A stretch of 12,745 nt of DNA, taken from the NCBI GenBank assembly GCA_002405805.1, contig DHMN01000035.1, positions 1-12,745 on the forward strand. The letters run 5' to 3'. The stretch's first letter is position 1; each line of letters begins with the position of its first letter. Below, piece by piece: positions 4,768 to 11,420 of this stretch. A model generated the notes under the pieces. The model ran no database searches, was not told the origin of the DNA, and saw nothing but the letters and a program-made list of their open reading frames with translations. Position numbers and translations under genes: made by a program. This DNA comes from Cyanobacteria bacterium UBA4641 (lineage in GTDB: Bacteria; Cyanobacteriota; Vampirovibrionia; Gastranaerophilales; Gastranaerophilaceae).

Positions 4768-6316
4768 CGAAGAACGCAACGAAATATTTTTATATGACAG
4801 AAAAATAAAAAAAGATGTAAATTTCAACATGTGGTTCTTTTTCCCTGGCCCTGAATCTTTTGCATTGTCGTCGTTAGGTTATTTGTGGTTGTATCGTGCA
4901 ATTGACATGCTTGATGATATAAATATAGAGCGAGTTTACGACGATACAAAAACAACTGTTCTAATGAGAGACCGAATTGATTTAATCGGCATGTCGTTTA
5001 CTTTTGATATGGATTTTCTTGCTATATTCAAATTTTTAGAGTGGAATAAGTTTGAGTTAAAAGCAAAAGAGCGTAAAGAGTCTGCTCCATTGATTTTTGC
5101 AGGTGGTCCTGTAATAACTTCAAATCCTACACCTTATAAAGAGTTTTTTGATTTTTTTATTATTGGCGACGGCGAAGATGCAAACTTAAAAGCTGTTGGA
5201 ATTTGCAAAAAGTGTAAAGAAGAAGGCAAAACAAAGCAAGAGACCCTAAAAGAACTTGCAAATATAGAAGGGGTATATGTTCCAAGTCTAAATCAAACAA
5301 CTGTCAAAAAGACTACAAAAAAGCTTACCGAGTGTGTATATACGCCAATTTTAAGTAATAAAGCATTTTTCCCTAATACTTTTATTCTTGAAGTTGAGCG
5401 CGGATGTGCCAACAGATGCGGCTTTTGTTTGGCATCATATATGAATTTGCCGATAAGATTTGTTGAATATGAAAAGATTATTGAGTCCATTGAACTTGGG
5501 CTTAAACATACTAATAAAATTGCACTACTTGGTGCTCAATTGACTTCACACCCACGGTTTAAGGATATTTGTAAATATATAGAAAACAAAATTGATAATG
5601 GGCAGAAAATCGAAATGAGTGTGTCTTCTCTTCGAGTGGATTCTTTTACGCCTGAAATTGTGAATACTCTTGTGAAAGCCGGACAGAAGAATTTGACCCT
5701 TGCGATTGAGGCAGGCAGTGAACGGCTTAGAAAAGTAATTAATAAAAATCTGACAGAAGAACAGATATTTAAAGCAATTGAAGTTGCGATAGAGTGTAAT
5801 CTGCATGGGATGAAGTTTTACGGAATGATTGGACTTCCGACTGAGACGATGGAAGATTTGGAAGAAATTATAAATCTATGCAAGCGAATAAAAGCGAAAT
5901 TCAAAAAGTTTGAGATATCGTTTGGGTTTTCGACTTTTGTGCCAAAAGCGAACACTCCGTTTCAGTGGTTTGGACGAGAAGATGAAAAGTCTTTAGAAAA
6001 GAAATCAAAATATTTGCAAAAAGAACTCCATAAACTAGGGATTCAATCAAGTGTATCAAGTGTAAAATGGGATTATTGTCAGGCATTGACTTCTCGCGGC
6101 GATGAAAACTTGACAGATTATTTGATTGAGGTCTACAAACTTGGTGGAAAGCTTGGGGCTTTCAAAAAAGCTGCAAAAGAATTTAAAATTGATACCGATT
6201 ATTATGCAACACAGGATTATGGCTACGAAAAAACTCTTCCTTGGAATTTTATAGACATCCGCCCCGGAAAAGATTTTTTGATTAAAGAAAACCAAAGGTT
6301 GATTAGTATTAAGTAA
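4745..6316 (+). CDS. Radical SAM protein with degenerate B12-binding-like N-terminus (TIGR03960-like)
   Basis: The iron-sulfur motif CxxxCxxC is present as CANRCGFC (preceded by VERG), about residue 221 from this start, so the protein should bind a [4Fe-4S] cluster and S-adenosylmethionine. The N-terminal ~180 residues resemble a cobalamin-binding fold: PGPESFALSSLGYLWLYR, then FAGGPVITSNPTP and DFFIIGDGEDA. The B12 ligand motif DxHxxG is not visible. Downstream are AGQKNLTLAIEAGSERLR and the family phrase FVPKANTPFQW. The family's reaction is unknown. In many bacteria a DUF2344 partner is fused or adjacent; none is here. Start is uncertain: ATG at 4745 has AGG two bases upstream, ATG at 4727 has no visible site. 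Either way it overlaps the preceding gene. Confidence 0.88.
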   Translation: MNLNNTASEERNEIFLYDRKIKKDVNFNMWFFFPGPESFALSSLGYLWLYRAIDMLDDINIERVYDDTKTTVLMRDRIDLIGMSFTFDMDFLAIFKFLEWNKFELKAKERKESAPLIFAGGPVITSNPTPYKEFFDFFIIGDGEDANLKAVGICKKCKEEGKTKQETLKELANIEGVYVPSLNQTTVKKTTKKLTECVYTPILSNKAFFPNTFILEVERGCANRCGFCLASYMNLPIRFVEYEKIIESIELGLKHTNKIALLGAQLTSHPRFKDICKYIENKIDNGQKIEMSVSSLRVDSFTPEIVNTLVKAGQKNLTLAIEAGSERLRKVINKNLTEEQIFKAIEVAIECNLHGMKFYGMIGLPTETMEDLEEIINLCKRIKAKFKKFEISFGFSTFVPKANTPFQWFGREDEKSLEKKSKYLQKELHKLGIQSSVSSVKWDYCQALTSRGDENLTDYLIEVYKLGGKLGAFKKAAKEFKIDTDYYATQDYGYEKTLPWNFIDIRPGKDFLIKENQRLISIK

Positions 6317-6344
6317 GGTTATATGCATAATTGTCACTTTGAAC

Positions 6345-6380
6345 TAGTTTCAGAGTCTCAAATTTAACTAGTTGAAACTA
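6345..6380. repeat. Inverted repeat TAGTTTCA...TGAAACTA downstream of the radical SAM gene
   Basis: TAGTTTCA (6345-6352) and TGAAACTA (6373-6380) can form an 8-bp stem with a 20-base loop, just before the 107-bp element. The first arm sits within a decayed repeat unit (GTCACTTTGAAC...) at about 6332-6356. There is no T-run, so it is not a clear terminator. Confidence 0.4.
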
Positions 6381-6381
6381 T

Positions 6382-6488
6382 GTCATTCCGAACTCGTTTC
6401 GGAATCCTTTCAATAATCGTGATTTATCAATAGTAACATTTGTTGAATATTAATTATGGAAAAGATTCTGAATCAAGTTCAGAATGAC
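6382..6488. repeat. 107-bp MITE-like element, copy B
   Basis: Second 107-bp copy of the element at 2587-2693, same length and orientation, about 78% identical by hand alignment. Ends are GTCATTCCGAA and TTCAGAATGAC. Each end is a hairpin (ATTCCGAA/TTCGGAAT on the left, ATTCTGAA/TTCAGAAT on the right). It occupies most of the 6317-6537 gap between two convergent genes. Each end hairpin is followed, reading inward, by a short pyrimidine run (CCTTTC; CTTTTCC on the minus strand), so it could act as a weak two-way terminator. Confidence 0.7.
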
Positions 6489-6537
6489 AGTGTTTTATTT
6501 CGCTCTAGCTCAATGGTTTGTTTTATAAACCTATTTG

Positions 6538-7134
6538 CTATTCAGGAATAACAAATTCATGCTGATAGCAATTAGGTTTAGACATGTTTAATAATACTTT
6601 TTCCTTGCCGTTTTCTATTTTTACGACATAACATTTTGTTACAGATACCCTGTTTTTAAGTAATAGTCCTGAGTAATCAACTATTTCTCGTGGTGTATTA
6701 GCACTAAAAATTTTTGCAGAGGCTGAACCTTTACATTTGACGCTAGAAACCTTGCCATTTTTATATTCCATACATTCAGACATTGTTCTAAATTTGTAAG
6801 CGGCTGGATTTTCAGCTCCCACAACCTTGAATTCGCAAGTTGTATTTACTCTGGTTCCTAGTTTATTTGTTTCCCATAATGTTTTTGGCTCTTTATCACA
6901 AGAAAAATAACCTTTAATTTCAGGTTTTACCTTGTTTTTAGTTTCAGGTGTAGCAGTTTGTTTGCATGTCGGCAAAGTTCCACATCCACAAGTCTTACCT
7001 GCGCATGGGTCAATTCTGCGTTGAGTTTGTACTGTTCCATCCGAAGTTGTTGCAGATTTAACAATATTTACTGACGATATTGTTAAACCGATAAATATAG
7101 CTGCTAAAACAAGATGTTTAATTTTTATAGACAT
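6538..7134 (-). CDS. Secreted cysteine-rich protein of unknown function
   Basis: A 198-residue protein that I do not recognise. The N-terminus (MSIKIKHLVLAAIFIGLTIS, then SVNIVKSA) is a classic Sec signal peptide with probable cleavage around residues 27-28, so the mature protein should be exported. It contains ten cysteines (44, 49, 51, 57, 79, 100, 121, 134, 168, 189). The first four form a tight cluster, CAGKTCGCGTLPTC, just after the signal peptide, while the rest are spaced as in a disulfide-bonded domain. The even number suits disulfides, though the cluster could also bind a metal. The frame extends upstream to 7185, but ATG at 7134 is preferred because GGAGG lies six bases upstream and the signal peptide begins there. 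It follows the phosphatase-like gene by 11 bp, presumably in one transcript. Confidence 0.82.
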   Translation of the reverse strand: MSIKIKHLVLAAIFIGLTISSVNIVKSATTSDGTVQTQRRIDPCAGKTCGCGTLPTCKQTATPETKNKVKPEIKGYFSCDKEPKTLWETNKLGTRVNTTCEFKVVGAENPAAYKFRTMSECMEYKNGKVSSVKCKGSASAKIFSANTPREIVDYSGLLLKNRVSVTKCYVVKIENGKEKVLLNMSKPNCYQHEFVIPE

Positions 7135-7145
7135 ATAAATCCTCC

Positions 7146-7769
7146 TTATTGTGGTATGTAATCTGAGTAAACCAAACTTGCCCATTGTTCAAAATAGCTG
7201 ATTTGGGTCGCACTGCCTGTTCTGATAAATATTTTTGGTAATTTATCCGCAGGAATATCCAATGCTCCGCAAATTGCAGCCTGAATGACCTCAGGGTGAG
7301 TAACTATGATAATTCTGTTTCCGATATTTTCTGCCACAAGTCTGTCTATGACCTTTTTAGTCCTCGCAATAAAAGCGGTTGAGCCTTCAGCGTTAGCGAC
7401 TGTTTTTTCATCAGGATATTTTAATATTCGTTCTAAGCCATCTGGATATTTATCAAGAATTTGTGAAAAGGTTAATCCGTTCCAATCACCACATTCTCTT
7501 GTTTTTAGGTCATCTACTACAACATAATCTTTTTTGAAGACTTTAGACACCATCATCGCTGATTGCATTGTCCTAACTGATGGAGATGTGTAAATGACGT
7601 CATTTTTTACACCACGCGCTTTCAAATATTTTGCCATATTCTCCATTTCTTCAACTCCAAGTTCAGACAATGGAGGATAATTTTCCGCATCAGAAAATCT
7701 GCCTTCTTCTGAATAAATTGTTGCCCCATGGCAAATGAACGTTACTTTACATTTTCTGCTAAAATACAT
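7146..7769 (-). CDS. Histidine phosphatase superfamily (phosphoglycerate-mutase-like) protein with altered RHG motif
   Basis: A 207-residue protein of the histidine phosphatase (branch 1) fold. Family landmarks: the nucleophile motif near the start, PLSELGVEEM (33-42), YTSPSVRTMQSA (60-71, Arg66), the acid region LKTRECGDWNG (88-98, Glu92), and the second histidine in IIIVTHPE (His158). The canonical RHG is CHG here: Cys13-His14-Gly15. The missing arginine normally binds the substrate phosphate, so activity may be weakened or changed. The codon is TGC, one transition from the arginine codon CGC, so a recent mutation or sequencing error cannot be excluded. Start ATG at 7769 has AGGTGG six bases upstream. 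The substrate is not predictable. Cytoplasmic, upstream of the secreted Cys-rich gene. Confidence 0.88.
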   Translation of the reverse strand: MYFSRKCKVTFICHGATIYSEEGRFSDAENYPPLSELGVEEMENMAKYLKARGVKNDVIYTSPSVRTMQSAMMVSKVFKKDYVVVDDLKTRECGDWNGLTFSQILDKYPDGLERILKYPDEKTVANAEGSTAFIARTKKVIDRLVAENIGNRIIIVTHPEVIQAAICGALDIPADKLPKIFIRTGSATQISYFEQWASLVYSDYIPQ

Positions 7770-7792
7770 AGATAACCACCTTTTTGTATATT

Positions 7793-7801
7793 ATTATAAC
7801 A
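7793..7801 (-). promoter_or_regulatory. Extended -10 promoter of the phosphatase-like/Cys-rich pair
   Basis: TGTTATAAT on the minus strand is a perfect extended -10 (TGn followed by TATAAT); no good -35 lies 17 bases upstream, as is usual for this class. Predicted start near 7786 leaves a 17-base leader with the AGGTGG site (7781-7776). The 80-bp gap to the divergent leuD gene must hold both promoters; the leuD one is not clear. Confidence 0.6.
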
Positions 7802-7849
7802 CATATTTTGTTTTTGCGGTAGTATAGATAGAGGAAAAGGAGAGTTTTT

Positions 7850-8347
7850 ATGAAGGGAAAAGCATTCAAATTTGGAGACAACATTTCAACAGACCACATT
7901 GCCCCTGGTAGGTTATATCACTTGAGGTCAAATTTGCCTGAGTTTGCAAAACACGTACTGGAAGATGCTGATGAGACTTTTGCATCAAGAATGAAAAAAG
8001 GTGATTTTGTTGTCGCAGGTTCAAATTTTGGATTGGGTTCTTCAAGAGAACATGCTCCTTTGATTATGAAAATATCAGGTGTTGGTGCAGTTTTAGCCAA
8101 ATCTTTTGCAAGAATTTTTTATAGAAATGCTATAAATATCGGCTTGTTGGCTATTGAATGCGACACGGATTCAATAGATGATGGTGATGAATTAGAACTT
8201 GATATAGAAAAAGGTGTTATCACTAACCTTACAAATGGTTCAATTATCCAAATAGAGCCACTTCCGCCTGTTATGATTAAACTGTTGAAAGATGGCGGTT
8301 TGGTTGAACACATCAAGAAAAACGGTGATTTCAAGCTTACAGACTAG
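7850..8347 (+). CDS. leuD: 3-isopropylmalate dehydratase small subunit / LeuD-type swivel domain
   Basis: A 165-residue aconitase-superfamily small subunit, the short (archaeal-type) LeuD length. Motifs: GDNISTDHIAPGR (9-21), the signature GSNFGLGSSREHAP (57-70) containing the substrate-binding Ser/Arg, and AKSFARIFYRNAINIGL. Paired with an iron-sulfur large subunit (LeuC), it would isomerise 2- to 3-isopropylmalate in leucine synthesis. Related pairs act on homoaconitate or dimethylmalate, and the specificity loop after PGR (about 22-27, LYHLRS) does not let me choose. No large subunit is in the window. Start ATG at 7850 has GGAGAG five bases upstream. Divergent from the phosphatase-like gene; the next gene on the same strand begins 80 bp downstream. 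Confidence 0.88.
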   Translation: MKGKAFKFGDNISTDHIAPGRLYHLRSNLPEFAKHVLEDADETFASRMKKGDFVVAGSNFGLGSSREHAPLIMKISGVGAVLAKSFARIFYRNAINIGLLAIECDTDSIDDGDELELDIEKGVITNLTNGSIIQIEPLPPVMIKLLKDGGLVEHIKKNGDFKLTD

Positions 8348-8393
8348 TTGAAATATCTTAATATATTGAATTTTAGAGATAAATATTATATTC

Positions 8394-8402
8394 TGTTATA
8401 TA
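8394..8402 (+). promoter_or_regulatory. Possible extended -10 promoter of the SEC-C/recN/SPFH genes
   Basis: TGTTATATA is an extended -10 (TGn then TATATA), similar to the one upstream of the phosphatase-like gene. Predicted start near 8409, 19 bases before the SEC-C gene ATG, with GGGGAG between them. No clear terminator follows leuD, so read-through from leuD is also possible. Confidence 0.4.
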
Positions 8403-8427
8403 CAAGTATCAGATAAGGGGAGAAAAC

Positions 8428-9729
8428 ATGAATATCCAAGAGCGCATGGACAGTATAAATGGCGTAATTAAAAATATAGCAGACTTTATCCAAAGTCATG
8501 AAGAGATAAAACTGGATTTTAACGAGTATTTAAGAACAATCGGAGCTAACTCAAGAGGCAATGTCCCACTACAAACAGCTTGTTTTAGCTACATTTTGGA
8601 AAGAAATTTGGGTGAAGATTTAAAAAGTATTCCTCAACTTTATCTTGAAAATACAAAAGGTTTAGATAAAGAAACAAAAGAAATCGTTGAAGCAATCGAC
8701 AATTCAATTTCTTCTGTTTTTGAAATTAAAAAGGTTACAAAGACAGGTTTTGACCTTTTAAATATAGTAAACGAAAGAAGATATTTGATTACATCATTGA
8801 TGAAAATGACAGCGTTCAGAGGGTTAGGTTCAGGTGATTACATTATCGCAAGAATTGTAAACATCAACGGCGATTACTTCTTGTTAGAAATTTCCGGGGT
8901 TTTACCTGCAACTAAAAAAGATGATGCATATAGATTTGCGGTTGCTAAAATTATCCAAAACCCTGAGTTGGTATATTTAGATAACCCTGAAAAACAAAAA
9001 GAAATCGAAGACGATGTTGCAGACATTTATCAAAAATTTGTAGATTTCTTCGGCACAACAGAAATTATTACAACAAATAAACATGCTGATGAATTAATCG
9101 GTATGTTCAATGATTACGCGGAAGACGGCACAAAAGTAGATTATAAAGACCTGATTGTTGAGCCTGAGGAATATAAATTCTTCAACGTAAGCGAATTTAA
9201 TAATTCTTATGACAATTTCTTGGAAAATTCTCTTGGTGGATTTTCTGCTCACAAAGAAACCTACGATGTAGGTATTATTTATGATAAAGAGTTGGGCTTA
9301 TATGCCATTCCGTTCTATGGCACATTTAACAAGATTTTTGAAGTTAAAGATTATACAAAAGTTCTTAATTTTGATTCTTGTATCAAATATTTCCTTGAAA
9401 ATGAAAAATATTCAGCAAATTTAATCCGTATGGTTGCTGATAAGCATAAAAACTTCATGAAAATTGTTAATGCAGTGTTGGGCAAAAACTATACATTAGA
9501 AGAATTGTTGAAAAAATATAAACGCAGATATGTTTCAAACAAAATCATATCTTCAACAACTGTTTTGTATCGTTCAAATGCCTTTTCTAACACATTAGGA
9601 ATCATTGAGGATAACGAAAACAAACCTCAAATTGACACAACTAAAAAAATCGGCAGAAATGACCCATGTCCTTGTGGTAGCGGCAAAAAATACAAAAAAT
9701 GTTGTGGTGCAGCAGTTTTACAAAACTAA
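8428..9729 (+). CDS. SEC-C motif (zinc tail) protein of unknown function
   Basis: A 433-residue cytoplasmic protein whose only recognisable part is the C-terminal SEC-C motif, GRNDPCPCGSGKKYKKCCG (409-427). Zinc ligands are Cys414, Cys416, Cys425 and Cys426. This motif, first known from the tail of SecA where it binds zinc and helps contact SecB and ribosomes, is attached to many unrelated proteins. The remaining ~400 residues are acidic, mixed helix/strand and without membrane segments; I do not recognise a domain. Start ATG at 8428 has GGGGAG five bases upstream. recN begins 17 bp after its stop and has no convincing ribosome binding site, so the two are probably translated together. Confidence 0.85.
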   Translation: MNIQERMDSINGVIKNIADFIQSHEEIKLDFNEYLRTIGANSRGNVPLQTACFSYILERNLGEDLKSIPQLYLENTKGLDKETKEIVEAIDNSISSVFEIKKVTKTGFDLLNIVNERRYLITSLMKMTAFRGLGSGDYIIARIVNINGDYFLLEISGVLPATKKDDAYRFAVAKIIQNPELVYLDNPEKQKEIEDDVADIYQKFVDFFGTTEIITTNKHADELIGMFNDYAEDGTKVDYKDLIVEPEEYKFFNVSEFNNSYDNFLENSLGGFSAHKETYDVGIIYDKELGLYAIPFYGTFNKIFEVKDYTKVLNFDSCIKYFLENEKYSANLIRMVADKHKNFMKIVNAVLGKNYTLEELLKKYKRRYVSNKIISSTTVLYRSNAFSNTLGIIEDNENKPQIDTTKKIGRNDPCPCGSGKKYKKCCGAAVLQN

Positions 9730-9746
9730 TAATATAAAATAGCAAG

Positions 9747-11399
9747 ATGATTAAGCAGATAAAATTAAAAGATTACATTTTAATAGATGAGCTTTGCGCA
9801 AATTTCGACAACAGATTAAACATAATCACAGGTGAAACAGGCGCAGGGAAAAGTATTATCTTGAATGCAATCGATTTAGTTTTTTCTTCAAGAGTATCAA
9901 AAGACGTAATAAAGACAGGTTGCGACAAAGCAAGTATTGAAATTACGCTTGAAAATACCAAGCATGATTTGTCAAAATTGTTTGAGGAAAACGGTATAGA
10001 TAACCTTGGCTCAGAAATAATCATCTCAAAAGAAATCACGCAAAGTTCTGTTCGCTCAAGAATCAACGGTACTCTTGTTAATCAAGAATTGTTGAAAAAT
10101 TTGCGAACTCTGTTTGTTGATATTCATTCTCAACATCAGACATATACTTTCTTACAGCCTCAATATCATATCAATTTACTTGATTCTTACGGCAGGGAAG
10201 ATTATGGCGCATTGTTAGATGAATACAAGTCAAAATTTGGTGAATATCAAACTCTATTAACTGCACTTGAAACTGCAAAGAGTTCGGCTAATGTTACAGA
10301 GTCTCAAATTGACTTTTTGAAATTTCAAATAAATGAAATCGAAGAGGCAAATATTCAAAGCGTTACGGAAGAGGATGAATTAAACCAAGAGCTTGAGGTT
10401 TTGGAAAATGCCGAAAAACTAAAAGAACTCACCGGAAGTTCTTATTGGGCAATAAATGGGGATGATGGCTCAATTCTTGAGGCTCTTGCAAAAATAAAAG
10501 TTGACCTGTCTAAGGCTGCAGGATTTGATTCAAGTCTTGAAGAAGTTAATCAGCAGTTTGTTGATGCGGTTGAGAATTTGAAAGATTTATCATCAACCCT
10601 TCGAGAATATAGTCAAAATCTTGAAAATGACACCGAAAGGCTAAATGAAATTCAAGAACGTCTATTTATTTTTGACAAATTAAAAAGAAAATACGGTGGA
10701 ACGTTAGAATCAGTTTTGCAAAATTATGAGCAGTTTTCTAATGAACTTTCTACAATTGAATTTTCTACCAAAAATATTGATAAATTAGAACAAGAAATTT
10801 CAAAATCAAAAGCAGAATTAACTGAAATTGCCTCAAAAATTACTGAAAATCGTAGTAATTACGCTCAAGTTTTGTCCGTTTTGATTCAAGATAAACTTGG
10901 GGTATTGGAACTTCCAAAAGCCAGATTTGAAATTAAAATCACGCCTAAAGAACTTGGTGCAAATGGGGCTGATAACGTTGAATTTATGATTTCTACAAAT
11001 GTTTCAGAAGACTTAAAACCATTGGCTAAAGTTGCATCAGGCGGTGAAATTTCAAGAGTCATGCTTGCTATAAAATCTATTTTTGCTCAAAATGATGATA
11101 TTGATACCGTTATTTTTGATGAAATTGATACCGGAATTTCAGGCAAAGCTACTCAAAGCGTTGCTGATGAAATTGTTGAATTAAGCAAATCTCATCAGGT
11201 TATTGTAATTACTCACCAAGCAATAATCGCCTCAAAAGCCAATAAACACTTCTATGTTAGAAAATCGCAAGAAGATGAGACAAAAGTTGAAGTGTATGTT
11301 TTAACAGGAGATAATAGAATTAAGGCATTAGCGGAGCTTGCCGGTGGAACAATAAACGAACAATCAATCGAATTTGCAAAATCACTTTTAAATATTTAG
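9747..11399 (+). CDS. recN: DNA repair protein RecN
   Basis: RecN is an SMC-like ATPase that gathers at DNA double-strand breaks and promotes recombinational repair. The 550-residue product has the normal length and layout. The N-terminal ATPase half has Walker A GETGAGKS (29-36). A long coiled-coil arm spans about 150-370. The C-terminal half carries the ABC signature VASGGEISR (Ser431), Walker B TVIFDEIDTG (Asp458, Glu459) and the H-loop histidine in VITHQA (His490). All catalytic residues seem present. It begins 17 bp after the SEC-C gene; AGCAAG before the ATG is a poor ribosome binding site, so coupling to the upstream gene is likely. No LexA-type operator is visible directly in front. 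Confidence 0.96.
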   Translation: MIKQIKLKDYILIDELCANFDNRLNIITGETGAGKSIILNAIDLVFSSRVSKDVIKTGCDKASIEITLENTKHDLSKLFEENGIDNLGSEIIISKEITQSSVRSRINGTLVNQELLKNLRTLFVDIHSQHQTYTFLQPQYHINLLDSYGREDYGALLDEYKSKFGEYQTLLTALETAKSSANVTESQIDFLKFQINEIEEANIQSVTEEDELNQELEVLENAEKLKELTGSSYWAINGDDGSILEALAKIKVDLSKAAGFDSSLEEVNQQFVDAVENLKDLSSTLREYSQNLENDTERLNEIQERLFIFDKLKRKYGGTLESVLQNYEQFSNELSTIEFSTKNIDKLEQEISKSKAELTEIASKITENRSNYAQVLSVLIQDKLGVLELPKARFEIKITPKELGANGADNVEFMISTNVSEDLKPLAKVASGGEISRVMLAIKSIFAQNDDIDTVIFDEIDTGISGKATQSVADEIVELSKSHQVIVITHQAIIASKANKHFYVRKSQEDETKVEVYVLTGDNRIKALAELAGGTINEQSIEFAKSLLNI

Positions 11400-11420
11400 T
11401 TAAGAAAGAAGGGAGTTTAT

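Noticed and set aside
7135..7185. Seventeen-residue N-terminal extension of the secreted Cys-rich protein
   Set aside because: It would hide the signal peptide and overlap the phosphatase-like gene; the internal ATG at 7134 has a perfect GGAGG.
8348..8427. Terminator after leuD
   Set aside because: Only weak A+T pairing (TATCT/AGATA) with no GC stem and no T-run.
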